Positions 36,158-50,209 of a stretch of 64,000 nucleotides of DNA are shown here, piece after piece. The position numbers and the translations under genes are program-made. Origin of the DNA: Nematostella vectensis (taxonomy: Eukaryota; Cnidaria; Anthozoa; Actiniaria; Edwardsiidae). Every line of letters begins with the position of its first letter. Position 1 is the stretch's first letter. Where the stretch lies: the NCBI RefSeq assembly GCF_932526225.1, contig NC_064041.1, positions 17,235,888-17,299,887 on the forward strand, in the 5' to 3' direction. Under the pieces are notes generated by a model. The model was not told where the DNA came from and searched no databases. It saw only the letters and a list, made by a program, of their open reading frames with translations.

Positions 36158-38169
36158 AAACAACTTGACTGCAAAACACTTACTGTAGGGCACTCGATAT
36201 TAGGCATTACTTTCATGTGGATGTAAGGTTGAAATGTCAAAACCTTCATTAACCCGTGAACTACGCTTTAGCGTATTACACTTTGTGGTGATCTGATTCT
36301 ATTGTACTTTTTTGTGTTGTACTAACTATTACCGTTTAACTATCACACTTTGTTTCACGGGTTAATGAAAACCACTCTAATTACTTACAGTAGTTCTTTT
36401 TTAATATTATTATTTACTTGTATAATTTAGATGAGCAATACATATTTCTTTATGGCTTTGTAGAGCTCATCTCGTTCCTCATAAATAACAAACAAAATGA
36501 AGTTTGTTCTTATTTTTGTGCAAAGGAATCTACAGTAGTTTTCTAATCAGATAATTGTTTTTCTTTTAACACTCACCTGTTATTTCAACAGCCTTACTTG
36601 AGTTTGCTTGTCTCAGAAATAGACCTTGCTTAATAAACAAAGACATGTTACAAACTTATTTAATAATAGGTAACAACTGCAATATTGTATGAAGAGAGTG
36701 CCCCTCTCTTCCCCCTGCTATTGTTGAAATTATGCTCAATAAACTTTTACCTCTTCCCTCTCCACCAGTTAAGCATTCTATGTATGCTTCCCTGTACAAA
36801 ATGCACCCCTTCAAATAGAACATTAAAGTTCACATACTTGTTAACTTCCTCAAACTCTTTTCTTTGTGTTTTTTGTTAACTTCCTAGGAACAAATTGAAT
36901 ACATATAATCAATAAATCTAGCAAGCTTATTTTGCAAACTCACTTTTTTTATTATTTTTGCGCAAAACCTATCAGGATTAAGGGGGTCCAGCACAAAGAA
37001 AAAAAAACGAACTAAAAAAAAAGCCCATTGGCCTGGGATCGAACCCGGTCTGAAGAACAAAACGGAAACCATACATACGGATTACCCAATCGGTATGGCA
37101 GCACAAGGCTTTTACGGAAGGCTGTAAAGAACCCGAAGGCCCCAAGCACCGATATTTCCGAGCAAATATGCTGTACAACACTCTTGCAAGGTTATCCCAA
37201 CCCGCGCATTAATGGGGAGGACAATAACCAGGATCCCAGGCCTGTAATACGGTTACGCCACGCACAGCTCGCCGAGATTGTGGATGACAAAAAATAGAGG
37301 TCTATTTGGGCGTCTTGGGTCCCTTGGGGACTCGCCATGCGCACGGGCGCATCTCTTTTATTGTGTACATGACATCAAATTAGCGAAAAAAAAGACGCTG
37401 TTTTGGTATCATGTGAAAATCATAAAATAAATAGAAATAAAGACGTAAGGGGGGAGAATATTGACATCTTCATATTAGAATATTGACAAAATCCGCAATT
37501 TTGTCTACGCTGACTAAGTAAAGCTGTATTTTACTTTAAAGGGGCAGCAACATAGTACTGCGCATGTCTGGAGTCAGTGATTATTGTAGGCTTTTAAGTG
37601 TCAACAAACAGTTGAACTTTTTAAAAGCTATGAATACCTTATTAAATAATATGCAATATTATATTGAAAACTATGTTAATTGACAGTTTGTGGTCATTTT
37701 TTTTGTTTTGTTTAAAGTCTCCCACATGTACCAAAAGCTCTTAAGTCAGTATTAGAATTTCACTGAAGTTCATTGTGTCTGGGCTCTAGAGCTTTTGCAA
37801 ATCTCTTAACCATGACACTCCCCTTTTAAAGGAAAGTAAAAAAAATCAAAATTGTTGGTGGGGGTCTCTGTTGTGTTTGTTGTCTTTTTAGTTTTGTTCT
37901 ATTATTTTTATTATTTTCTTTTTTAGAGGGGGAGGGGAATTCAGGTAAAAATAGCCAAGGGTCAATTCAAGCAACTAGTTCAAAAGATGTTTTTTTTGCA
38001 GTCCTTTATTCAATATATTCAAGGTTATCATGCAATTCTGTTGTTTGACTGCATATATATATATATATATATATATTTTTCTTTCTTTTCATTACAAGTT
38101 CTATATGTGTAGGTGGTGACCATAGCTATGATTACTATTATTTAGAATATTTTTTTACCTACTTACAGA
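36158..38169 (+). repeat. Satellite unit 19 (2,012 bp), second half of dimer B
   Basis: Complete unit. Shares 'cttgttaacttcc' and 'gagcaaatatg' with units 16 and 21. It has the longest AT run (12 AT, 38053-38076) and 'gtaggtggtg' in its tail. No gene. Confidence 0.95.
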
Positions 38170-40175
38170 AAACAACTTGACTGCAAAACACTTACTGTAG
38201 GGCACTCGATATTAGGCATTACTTTCATGTGGATGTAAGGTTGAAATGTCAAAACCTTCATTAACCCGTGAACTACGCTTTAGCGTATTACACTTTGTGG
38301 TGATCTGATTCTATTGTACTTTTTTGTGTTTTACTAACAATTACTGTTTAACTATCACACTTTGTTTCATGGGTTAATGAAAACCACTCTAATTACTTAC
38401 AGTAGTTCTTTTTTAATATTATTATTTACTTGTATAATTTAGATGAGCAATACATATTTCTTTATGGCTTTGTAGAGCTCATCTCGTTCCTCATAAATAA
38501 CAAACAAAATGAAGTTTGTTCTTATTTTTGTGCAAAGGAATCTACAGTAGTTTTCTAATGAGATAATTGTTTTTCTTTTAACACTCACCTGTTATTTCAA
38601 CAGCCTTACTTGAGTTTGCTTGTCTCAGAAATAGACCTTGCTTAATAAACAAAGACATGTTACAAACTTATTTAATAATAGGTAACAACTGCAATATTGT
38701 ATGAAGAGAGTGCCCCTCTCTTCCCCCTGCTATTGTTGAAATTATGCTCAATAAACTTTTACCTCTTCCCTCTCCACCAGTTAAGCATTCTATGTATGCT
38801 TCCCTGTACAAAATGCACCCCTTCAAATAGAACATTAAAGTTCACATACTTGTTTACTTCCTCAAACTCTTTGCTTTGTGTTTTTTGTTAACTTCCTAGG
38901 AACAAATTGAATACATATAATCAATAAATCTAGCAAGCTTATTTTGCAAACTCACTTTTTTTTATTATTTTTGCGCAAAACCTATCAGGATTAAGGGGGT
39001 CCAGCACAAAGAAAAAAAAACGAACTAAAAAAAAAGCCCATTGGCCTGGGATTGAACCCGGTCTGAAGACCAAAACGGAAACCATACATACGGATTACCC
39101 AATCGGTATGGCAGCACAAGGCTTTTACGGAAGGCTGTAAAGAACCCGAAGGCCCCAAGCACCGATATTTCCGAGCGAATATGCTGTACAACACTCTTGC
39201 AAGGTTATCCCAACCCGCGCATTAATGGGGAGGACAATAACCAGGATTCCAGGCCTGTAATACGGTTACGCCACGCACAGCTCGCCGAGATTGTGGATGA
39301 CAAAAAATAGAGGTCTATTTGGGCGTCTTGGGTCCCTTGGGGACTCGCCATGCGCACGGGCGCATCTCTTTTATTGTGTACATGACATCAAATTAGCGAA
39401 GAAAAAAGACGCTGTTTTGGTATCATGTGAAAATCATAAAATAAATAGAAATAAAGACGTAAGGGGGGAGAATATTGACATATTCATATTAGAATATTGA
39501 CAAAATCCGCAATTTTGTCTACGCTGACTAAGTAAAGCTGTATTTTACTTTAAAGGGGCAGCAACATAGTACTGCGCATGTCTGGAGTCAGTGATTATTG
39601 TAGGCTTTTAAGTGTCAACAAACAGTTGAACTTTTTAAAAGCTATGAATACCTTATTAAATAATATGCAATATTATATTGAAAACTATGTTAATTGACAG
39701 TTTGTGGTCATTTTTTTTGTTTTGTTTAAAGTCTCCCACATGTACCAAAAGCTCTTAAGTCAGTATTAGAATTTCACTGAAGTTCATTGTGTCTGGGCTC
39801 TAGAGCTTTTGCAAATCTCTTAACCATGACACTCCCCTTTTAAAGGAAAGTAAAAAAAATCAAAATTGTTGGTGGGGGTCTCTGTTGTGTTTGTTGTCTT
39901 TTTAGTTTTGTTCTATTATTTTTATTATTTTCTTTTTTAGAGGGGGAGGGGAATTCAGGTAAAAATAGCCAAGGGTCAATTCAAGCAACTAGTTCAAAAG
40001 ATGTTTTTTTTGCAGTCCTTTATTCAATATATTCAAGGTTATCATGCAATTCTGTTGTTTGACTGCATATATATATATATTTTTTTCTTTCTTTTCATTA
40101 CAAGTTCTATATGTGTAAGTGGTGACCATAGCTATGATTACTATTATTTAGAATATTTTTTTACCTACTAACAGA
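38170..40175 (+). repeat. Satellite unit 20 (2,006 bp), copy of unit 18
   Basis: Carries the unit-18 marker set from start to tail, about 4,017 bp downstream of it. No gene. Confidence 0.95.
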
Positions 40176-42185
40176 AAACAACTTGACTGCAAAACACTTA
40201 CTGTAGGGCACTCGATATTAGGCATTACTTTCATGTGGATGTAAGGTTGAAATGTCAAAACCTTCATTAACCCGTGAACTACGCTTTAGCGTATTACACT
40301 TTGTGGTGATCTGATTCTATTGTACTTTTTTGTGTTGTACTAACTATTACCGTTTAACTATCACACTTTGTTTCACGGGTTAATGAAAACCACTCTAATT
40401 ACTTACAGTAGTTCTTTTTTAATATTATTATTTACTTGTATAATTTAGATGAGCAATACATATTTCTTTATGGCTTTGTAGAGCTCATCTCGTTCCTCAT
40501 AAATAACAAACAAAATGAAGTTTGTTCTTATTTTTGTGCAAAGGAATCTACAGTAGTTTTCTAATCAGATAATTGTTTTTCTTTTAACACTCACCTGTTA
40601 TTTCAACAGCCTTACTTGAGTTTGCTTGTCTCAGAAATAGACCTTGCTTAATAAACAAAGACATGTTACAAACTTATTTAATAATAGGTAACAACTGCAA
40701 TATTGTATGAAGAGAGTGCCCCTCTCTTCCCCCTGCTATTGTTGAAATTATGCTCAATAAACTTTTACCTCTTCCCTCTCCACCAGTTAAGCATTCTATG
40801 TATGCTTCCCTGTACAAAATGCACCCCTTCAAATAGAACATTAAAGTTCACATACTTGTTAACTTCCTCAAACTCTTTTCTTTGTGTTTTTTGTTAACTT
40901 CCTAGGAACAAATTGAATACATATAATCAATAAATCTAGCAAGCTTATTTTGCAAACTCACTTTTTTTATTATTTTTGCGCAAAACCTATCAGGATTAAG
41001 GGGGTCCAGCACAAAGAAAAAAAAACGAACTAAAAAAAAAGCCCATTGGCCTGGGATCGAACCCGGTCTGAAGAACAAAACGGAAACCATACATACGGAT
41101 TACCCAATCGGTATGGCAGCACAAGGCTTTTACGGAAGGCTGTAAAGAACCCGAAGGCCCCAAGCACCGATATTTCCGAGCAAATATGCTGTACAACACT
41201 CTTGCAAGGTTATCCCAACCCGCGCATTAATGGGGAGGACAATAACCAGGATCCCAGGCCTGTAATACGGTTACGCCACGCACAGCTCGCCGAGATTGTG
41301 GATGACAAAAAATAGAGGTCTATTTGGGCGTCTTGGGTCCCTTGGGGACTCGCCATGCGCACGGGCGCATCTCTTTTATTGTGTACATGACATCAAATTA
41401 GCGAAAAAAAAGACGCTGTTTTGGTATCATGTGAAAATCATAAAATAAATAGAAATAAAGACGTAAGGGGGGAGAATATTGACATCTTCATATTAGAATA
41501 TTGACAAAATCCGCAATTTTGTCTACGCTGACTAAGTAAAGCTGTATTTTACTTTAAAGGGGCAGCAACATAGTACTGCGCATGTCTGGAGTCAGTGATT
41601 ATTGTAGGCTTTTAAGTGTCAACAAACAGTTGAACTTTTTAAAAGCTATGAATACCTTATTAAATAATATGCAATATTATATTGAAAACTATGTTAATTG
41701 ACAGTTTGTGGTCATTTTTTTTGTTTTGTTTAAAGTCTCCCACATGTACCAAAAGCTCATAAGTCAGTATTAGAATTTCACTGAAGTTCATTGTGTCAGG
41801 GCTCTAGAGCTATTGCAAATCTCTTAACCATGACACTCCCCTTTTAAAGGAAAGTAAAAAAAATCAAAATTGTTGGTGGGGGTCTACGTTGTGTTTGTTT
41901 TCTTTTTAGTTTTGTTCTATTATTATTATTATTATTATTATTTTCTTTGTTAGAGGGGGAGGGGAATTCAGCTAAAAATAGCCAAGGGTCAATTCAAGCA
42001 ACTAGTTCAAAAGATGTTTTTTTTGCAGTCCTTTATTCAATATATTCAAGGTTATCATGCAATTCTGTTGTTTGACTGCATATATATATATTTTTTTCTT
42101 TCTTTTCATTACAAGTTCTATATGTGTAAGTGGTGACCATAGCTATGATTACTATTATTTAGAATATTTTTTACCTACTAACAGA
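40176..42185 (+). repeat. Satellite unit 21 (2,010 bp), mosaic of unit 19 and a unit-16-like tail
   Basis: The first three quarters match unit 19. From about 'agctcataagtc' (41755) the tail instead matches unit 16, including 'gagctattgc', 'gtctacgttg' and an expanded ATT run, so a switch point lies near 41,580-41,755. No gene. Confidence 0.93.
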
Positions 42186-44197
42186 AAACAACTTGACTGC
42201 AAAACACTTACTGTAGGGCACTTGATATTAGGCATTACTTTCATGTGGATGTAAGGTTGAAATGTCAAAACCTTCATTAACCCGTGAACTACGCTTTAGC
42301 GTATTACACTTTGTGGTGATCTGATTCTATTGTACTTTTTTGTGTTTTACTAACTATTACCGTTTAACTATCACACTTTGTTTCAACGGGTTAATGAAAA
42401 CCACTCTAATTACTTACAGTAGTTCTTTTTTAATATTATTATTTACTTGTATAATTTAGATGAGCAATACATATTTCTTTATGGCTTTGTAGAGCTCATC
42501 TCGTTCCTCATAAATAACAAACAAAATGAAGTTTGTTCTTATTTTTGTGCAAAGGAATCTACAGTAGTTTTCTAATCAGATAATTGTTTTTCTTTTAACA
42601 CTCACCTGTTATTTCAACAGACTTACTTGAGTTTGCTTGTCTCAGAAATAGACCTTGCTTAATAAACAAAGACATGTTACAAACTTATTTAATAATAGGT
42701 AACAACTGCAATATTGTATGAAGAGAGTGCCCCTCTCTTCCCCCTGCTATTGTTGAAATTATGCTCAATAAACTTTTACCTCTTCCCTCTCCACCAGTTA
42801 AGCATTCTATGTATGCTTCCCTGTACAAAATGCACCCCTTCAAATAGAACATTAAAGTTCACATACTTGTTTACTTCCTCAAACTCTTTGCTTTGTGTTT
42901 TTTGTTAACTTCCTAGGAACAAATTGAATACATATAATCAATAAATCTAGCAAGCTTATTTTGCAAACTCACTTTTTTTATTATTTTTGCGCAAAACCTA
43001 TCAGGATTAAGGGGGTCCAGCACAAAGAAAAAAAAACGAATTAAAAAAAAAGCCCATTGGCCTGGGATCGAACCCGGTCTGAAGAACAAAACGGAAACCA
43101 TACATACGGATTACCCAATCGGTATGGCAGCACAAGGCTTTTACGGAAGGCTGTAAAGAACCCGAAGGCCCCAAGCACCGATATTTCCGAGCGAATATGC
43201 TGTACAACACTCTTGCAAGGTTATCCCAACCCGCGCATTAATGGGGAGGACAATAACCAGGATCCCAGGCCTGTAATACGGTTACGCCACGCACAGCTCG
43301 CCGAGATTGTGGATGACAAAAAATAGAGGTCTATTTGGGCGTCTTGGGTCCCTTGGGGACTCGCCATGCGCACGGGCGCATCTCTTTTATTGTGTACATG
43401 ACATCAAATTAGCGAAGAAAAAAGACGCTGTTTTGGTATCATGTGAAAATCATAAAATAAATAGAAATAAAGACGTAAGGGGGGGAGAATATTGACATAT
43501 TCATATTAGAATATTGACAAAATCCGCAATTTTGTCTACGCTGACTAAGTAAAGCTGTATTTTACTTTAAAGGGGCAGCAACATAGTACTGCGCATGTCT
43601 GGAGTCAGTGATTATTGTAGGCTTTTAAGTGTCAACAAACAGTTGAACTTTTTAAAAGCTATGAATACCTTATTAAATAATATGCAATATTATATTGAAA
43701 ACTATGTTAATTGACAGTTTGTGGTCATTTTCTTTGTTTTGTTTAAAGTCTCCCACATGAACCAAAAGCTCTTAAGTCAGTATTAGAATTTCACTGAAGT
43801 TCATTGTGTCAGGGCTCTAGAGCTTTTGCAAATCTCTTAACCATGACACTCCCCTTTTAAAGGAAAGTAAAAAAAAATCAAAATTAATGGTGGGGGTCTC
43901 TGTTGTGTTTGTTGTCTTTTTAGTTTTGATCTATTATTATTATTATTTTCTTTGTTAGAGGGGGAGGGGAATTCAGCTAAAAATAGCCAAGGGTCAATTC
44001 AAGCAACTAGTTCAAAAGATGTTTTTTTTGCAGTCCTTTATTCAATATATTCAAGGTTATCATGCAATTCTGTTGTTTGACTGCATATATATATATATAT
44101 ATATTTTTCTTTCTTTTCATTACAAGTTCTATATGTGTAGGTGGTGACCATAGCTATGATTACTATTATTTAGAATATTTTTTTACCTACTTACAGA
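42186..44197 (+). repeat. Satellite unit 22 (2,012 bp), related to units 17 and 26
   Basis: Complete unit. The start has 'gcacttgat', 'tttcaacggg' (a 1-bp insertion in the right foldback arm) and 'acagactt', shared with unit 26. The tail has the rare markers of unit 17. No gene. Confidence 0.95.
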
Positions 44198-46200
44198 AAA
44201 CAACTTGACTGCAAAACACTTACTGTAGGGCACTCGATATTAGGCATTACTTTCATGTGGATGTAAGGTTGAAATGTCAAAACCTTCATTAACCCGTGAA
44301 CTACGCTTTAGCGTATTACACTTTGTGGTGATCTGATTCTATTGTACTTTTTTGTGTTTTACTAACAATTACTGTTTAACTATCACACTTTGTTTCATGG
44401 GTTAATGAAAACCACTCTAATTACTTACAGTAGTTCTTTTTTAATATTATTATTTACTTGTATAATTTAGATGAGCAATACATATTTCTTTATGGCTTTG
44501 TAGAGCTCATCTCGTTCCTCATAAATAACAAACAAAATGAAGTTTGTTCTTATTTTTGTGCAAAGGAATCTACAGTAGTTTTCTAATGAGATAATTGTTT
44601 TTCTTTTAACACTCACCTGTTATTTCAACAGCCTTACTTGAGTTTGCTTGTCTCAGAAATAGACCTTGCTTAATAAACAAAGACATGTTACAAACTTATT
44701 TAATAATAGGTAACAACTGCAATATTGTATGAAGAGAGTGCCCCTCTCTTCCCCCTGCTATTGTTGAAATTATGCTCAATAAACTTTTACCTCTTCCCTC
44801 TCCACCAGTTAAGCATTCTATGTATGCTTCCCTGTACAAAATGCACCCCTTCAAATAGAACATTAAAGTTCACATACTTGTTTACTTCCTCAAACTCTTT
44901 GCTTTGTGTTTTTTGTTAACTTCCTAGGAACAAATTGAATACATATAATCAATAAATCTAGCAAGCTTATTTTGCAAACTCACTTTTTTTTATTATTTTT
45001 GCGCAAAACCTATCAGGATTAAGGGGGTCCAGCACAAAGAAAAAAAACGAACTAAAAAAAAAACCCATTGGCCTGGGATCGAACCCGGTCTGAAGAACAA
45101 AACGGAAACCATACATACGAATTACCCAATCGGTATGGCAGCACAAGGCTTTTACGGAAGGCTGCAAAGAACCCGAAGGCCCCAAGCACCGATATTTCCG
45201 AGCGAATATGCTGTACAACACTCTTGCAAGGTTATCCCAACCCGCGCATTAATGGGGAGGACAATAACCAGGATCCCAGGCCTGTAATACGGTTACGCCA
45301 CGCACAGCTCGCCGAGATTGTGGATGACAAAAAATAGAGGTCTATTTGGGCGTCTTGGGTCCCTTGGGGACTCGCCATGCGCACGGGCGCATCTCTTTTA
45401 TTGTGTACATGACATCAAATTAGCGAAGAAAAAAGACGCTGTTTTGGTATCATGTGAAAATCATAAAATAAATAGAAATAAAGACGTAAGGTGGGGAGAA
45501 TATTGACATATTCATATTAGAATATTGACAAAATCCGCAATTTTGTCTACGCTGACTAAGTAAAGCTGTATTTTACTTTAAAGGGGCAGCAACATAGTAC
45601 TGCGCATGTCTGGAGTCAGTGATTATTGTAGGCTTTTAAGTGTCAACAAACAGTTGAACTTTTTAAAAGCTATGAATACCTTATTAAATAATATGCAATA
45701 TTATATTGAAAACTATGTTAATTGACAGTTTGTGGTCATTTTTTTTGTTTTGTTTAAAGTCTCCCACATGTACCAAAAGCTCTTAAGTCAGTATTAGAAT
45801 TTCACTGAAGTTCATTGTGTCAGGGCTCTAGAGCTTTTGCAAATCTCTTAACCATGACACTCCCCTTTTAAAGGAAAGTAAAAAAAATCAAAATTGTTGG
45901 TGGGGGTCTCTGTTGTGTTTGTTTTCTTTTTAGTTTTGTTCTATTATTATTATTATTTTCTTTTTTAGAGGGGGAGGGGAATTCAGCTAAAAATAGCCAA
46001 GGGTCAATTCAAGCAACTAGTTCAAAAGATGTTTTTTTTGCAGTCTTTTATTCAATATATTCAAGGTTATCATGCAATTCTGTTGTTTGACTGCATATAT
46101 ATATATTTTTTTCTTTCTTTTCATTACAAGTTCTATATGTGTAAGTGGTGACCATAGCTATGATTACTATTATTTAGAATATTTTTTACCTACTAACAGA
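44198..46200 (+). repeat. Satellite unit 23 (2,003 bp)
   Basis: Start haplotype as units 18 and 20. From the core onward ('acgaattaccc', 'ggctgcaaag', 'cagtcttttattc') it matches unit 24. Private 'aaggtgggg'. No gene. Confidence 0.95.
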
Positions 46201-48203
46201 AAACAACTTGACTGCAAAACACTTACTGTAGGGCACTCGATATTAGGCATTACTTTCATGTGGATGTAAGGTTGAAATGTCAAAACCTTCATTAACCCGT
46301 GAACTACGCTTTAGCGTATTACACTTTGTGGTGATCTGATTCTATTGTACTTTTTTGTGTTTTACTAACTATTACCGTTTAACTATCACACTTTGTTTCA
46401 CGGGTTAATGAAAACCACTCTAATTACTTACAGTACTTCTTTTTTAATATTATTATTTACTTGTATAATTTAGATGAGCAATACATATTTCTTTATGGCT
46501 TTGTAGAGCTCATCTCGTTCCTCATAAATAACAAACAAAATGAAGTTTGTTCTTATTTTGGTGCAAAGGAATCTACAGTAGTTTTCTAATCAGATAATTG
46601 TTTTTCTTTTAACACTCACCTGTTATTTCAACAGCCTTACTTGAGTTTGCTTGTCTGAGAAATAGACCTTGCTTAATAAACAAAGACATGTTACAAACTT
46701 ATTTAATAATAGGTAACAACTGCAATATTGTATGAAGAGAGTGCCCCTCTCTTCCCCCTGTTATTGTTGAAATTATGCTCAATAAACTTTTACCTCTTCC
46801 CTCTCCACCAGTTAAGCATTCTATGTATGCTTCCCTGTACAAAATGCACCCCTTCAAATAGAACATTAAAGTTCACATACTTGTTTACTTCCTCAAACTC
46901 TTTGCTTTGTGTTTTTTGTTAACTTCCTAGGAACAAATTGAATACATATAATCAATAAATCTAGCAAGCTTATTTTGCAAACTCACTTTTTTTTATTATT
47001 TTTGCGCAAAACCTATCAGGATTAAGGGGGTCCAGCACAAAGAAAAAAAACGAACTAAAAAAAAATCCCATTGGCCTGGGATCGAACCCGGTCTGAAGAA
47101 CAAAACGGAAACCATACATACGAATTACCCAATCGGTATGGCAGCACAAGGCTTTTACGGAAGGCTGCAAAGAACCCGAAGGCCCCAAGCACCGATATTT
47201 CCGAGCGAATATGCTGTACAACACTCTTGCAAGGTTATCCCAACCCGCGCATTAATGGGGAGGACAATAACCAGGATCCCAGGCCTGTAATACGGTTACG
47301 CCACGCACAGCTCGCCGAGATTGTGGATGACAAAAAATAGAGGTCTATTTGGGCGTCTTGGGTCCCTTGGGGACTCGCCATGCGCACGGGCGCATCTCTT
47401 TTATTGTGTACATGACATCAAATTAGCGAAGAAAAAAGACGCTGTTTTGGTATCATGTGAAAATCATAAAATAAATAGAAATAAAGACGTAAGGGGGGGA
47501 GAATATTGACATATTCATATTAGAATATTGACAAAATCCGCAATTTTGTCTACGCTGACTAAGTAAAGCTGTATTTTACTTTAAAGGGGCAGCAACATAG
47601 TACTGCGCATGTCTGGAGTCAGTGATTATTGTAGGCTTTTAAGTGTCAACAAACAGTTGAACTTTTTAAAAGCTATGAATACCTTATTAAATAATATGCA
47701 ATATTATATTGAAAACTATGTTAATTGACAGTTTGTGGTCATTTTTTTTGTTTTGTTTAAAGTCTCCCACATGTACCAAAAGCTCTTAAGTCAGTATTAG
47801 AATTTCACTGAAGTTCATTGTGTCAGGGCTCTAGAGCTTTTGCAAATCTCTTAACCATGACACTCCCCTTTTAAAGGAAAGTAAAAAAAATCAAAATTGT
47901 TGGTGGGGGTCTCTGTTGTGTTTGTTTTCTTTTTAGTTTTGTTCTATTATTATTATTATTTTCTTTTTTAGAGGGGGAGGGGAATTCAGCTAAAAATAGC
48001 CAAGGGTCAATTCAAGCAACTAGTTCAAAAGATGTTTTTTTTGCAGTCTTTTATTCAATATATTCAAGGTTATCATGCAATTCTGTTGTTTGACTGCATA
48101 TATATATATTTTTTTCTTTCTTTTCATTACAAGTTCTATATGTGTAAGTGGTGACCATAGCTATGATTACTATTATTTAGAATATTTTTTACCTACTAAC
48201 AGA
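46201..48203 (+). repeat. Satellite unit 24 (2,003 bp)
   Basis: First half ('cagtacttc', 'gtctgagaa', 'cctgttattg') matches unit 25; second half matches unit 23. This shows a duplicated 2,003-bp segment with mid-unit ends. No gene. Confidence 0.95.
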
Positions 48204-50209
48204 AAACAACTTGACTGCAAAACACTTACTGTAGGGCACTCGATATTAGGCATTACTTTCATGTGGATGTAAGGTTGAAATGTCAAAACCTTCATTAACC
48301 CGTGAACTACGCTTTAGCGTATTACACTTTGTGGTGATCTGATTCTATTGTACTTTTTTGTGTTTTACTAACTATTACCGTTTAACTATCACACTTTGTT
48401 TCACGGGTTAATGAAAACCACTCTAATTACTTACAGTACTTCTTTTTTAATATTATTATTTACTTGTATAATTTAGATGAGCAATACATATTTCTTTATG
48501 GCTTTGTAGAGCTCATCTCGTTCCTCATAAATAACAAACAAAATGAAGTTTGTTCTTATTTTGGTGCAAAGGAATCTACAGTAGTTTTCTAATCAGATAA
48601 TTGTTTTTCTTTTAACACTCACCTGTTATTTCAACAGCCTTACTTGAGTTTGCTTGTCTGAGAAATAGACCTTGCTTAATAAACAAAGACATGTTACAAA
48701 CTTATTTAATAATAGGTAACAACTGCAATATTGTATGAAGAGAGTGCCCCTCTCTTCCCCCTGTTATTGTTGAAATTATGCTCAATAAACTTTTACCTCT
48801 TCCCTCTCCACCAGTTAAGCATTCTATGTATGCTTCCCTGTACAAAATGCACCCCTTCAAATAGAACATTAAAGTTCACATACTTGTTTACTTCCTCAAA
48901 CTCTTTGCTTTGTGTTTTTTGTTAACTTCCTAGGAACAAATTGAATACATATAATCAATAAATCTAGCAAGCTTATTTTGCAAACTCACTTTTTTTTATT
49001 ATTTTTGCGCAAAACCTATCAGGATTAAGGGGGTCCAGCACAAAGAAAAAAAAACGAACTAAAAAAAAAGCCCATTGGCCTGGGATCGAACCCGGTCTGA
49101 AGAACAAAACGGAAACCATACATACGGATTACCCAATCGGTATGGCAGCACAATGCTTTTACGGAAGGCTGTAAAGAACCCGAAGGCCCCAAGCACCGAT
49201 ATTTCCGAGCGAATATGCTGTACAACACTCTTGCAAGGTTATCGCAACCCGCGCATTAATGGGGAGGACAATAACCAGGATCCCAGGCCTGTAATACGGT
49301 TACGCTACGCACAGCTCGCCGAGATTGTGGATGACAAAAAATAGAGGTCTATTTGGGCGTCTTGGGTCCCTTGGGGACTCGCCATGCGCACGGGCGCATC
49401 TCTTTTATTGTGTACATGACATCAAATTAGCGAAGAAAAAAGACGCTGTTTTGGTATCATGTGAAAATCATAAAATAAATAGAAATAAAGACGTAAGGGG
49501 GGAGAATATTGACATATTCATATTAGAATATTGACAAAATCCGCAATTTTGTCTACGCTGACTAAGTAAAGCTGTATTTTACTTTAAAGGGGCAGCAACA
49601 TAGTACTACGCATGTCTGGAGTCAGTGATTATTGTAGGCTTTTAAGTGTCAACAAACAGTTGAACTTTTTAAAAGCTATGAATACCTTATTAAATAATAT
49701 GCAATATTATATTGAAAACTATGTTAATTGACAGTTTGTGGTCATTTTTTTTTTGTTTTGTTTAAAGTCTCCCACATGTACCAAAAGCTCATAAGTCAGT
49801 ATTAGAATTTCACTGAAGTTCATTGTGTCAGGGCTCTAGAGCTATTGCAAATCTCTTAACCATGACACTCCCCTTTTAAAGGAAAGTAAAAAAAAATCAA
49901 AATTGTTGGTGGGGGTCTACGTTGTGTTTGTTGTCTTTTTAGTTTTGTTCTATTATTATTATTATTTTCTTTGTTAGAGGGGGAGGGGAATTCAGCTAAA
50001 AATAGCCAAGGGTCAATTCAATCAACTAGTACAAAAGATGTTTTGTTTGCAGTCCTTTATTCAATATATTCAAGGTTATCATGCAATTCTGTTGTTTGAC
50101 TGCATATATATATATTTTTTTCTTTCTTTTCATTACAAGTTCTATATGTGTAAGTGGTGACCATAGCTATGATTACTATTATTTAGAATATTTTTTACCT
50201 ACTAACAGA
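48204..50209 (+). repeat. Satellite unit 25 (2,006 bp)
   Basis: First half as unit 24. The second half switches to a set with 'cacaatgctt', 'cgcaacccgc', 'cgctacgc' and 'caactagtacaaaag' that recurs in units 27 and 28. No gene. Confidence 0.95.
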
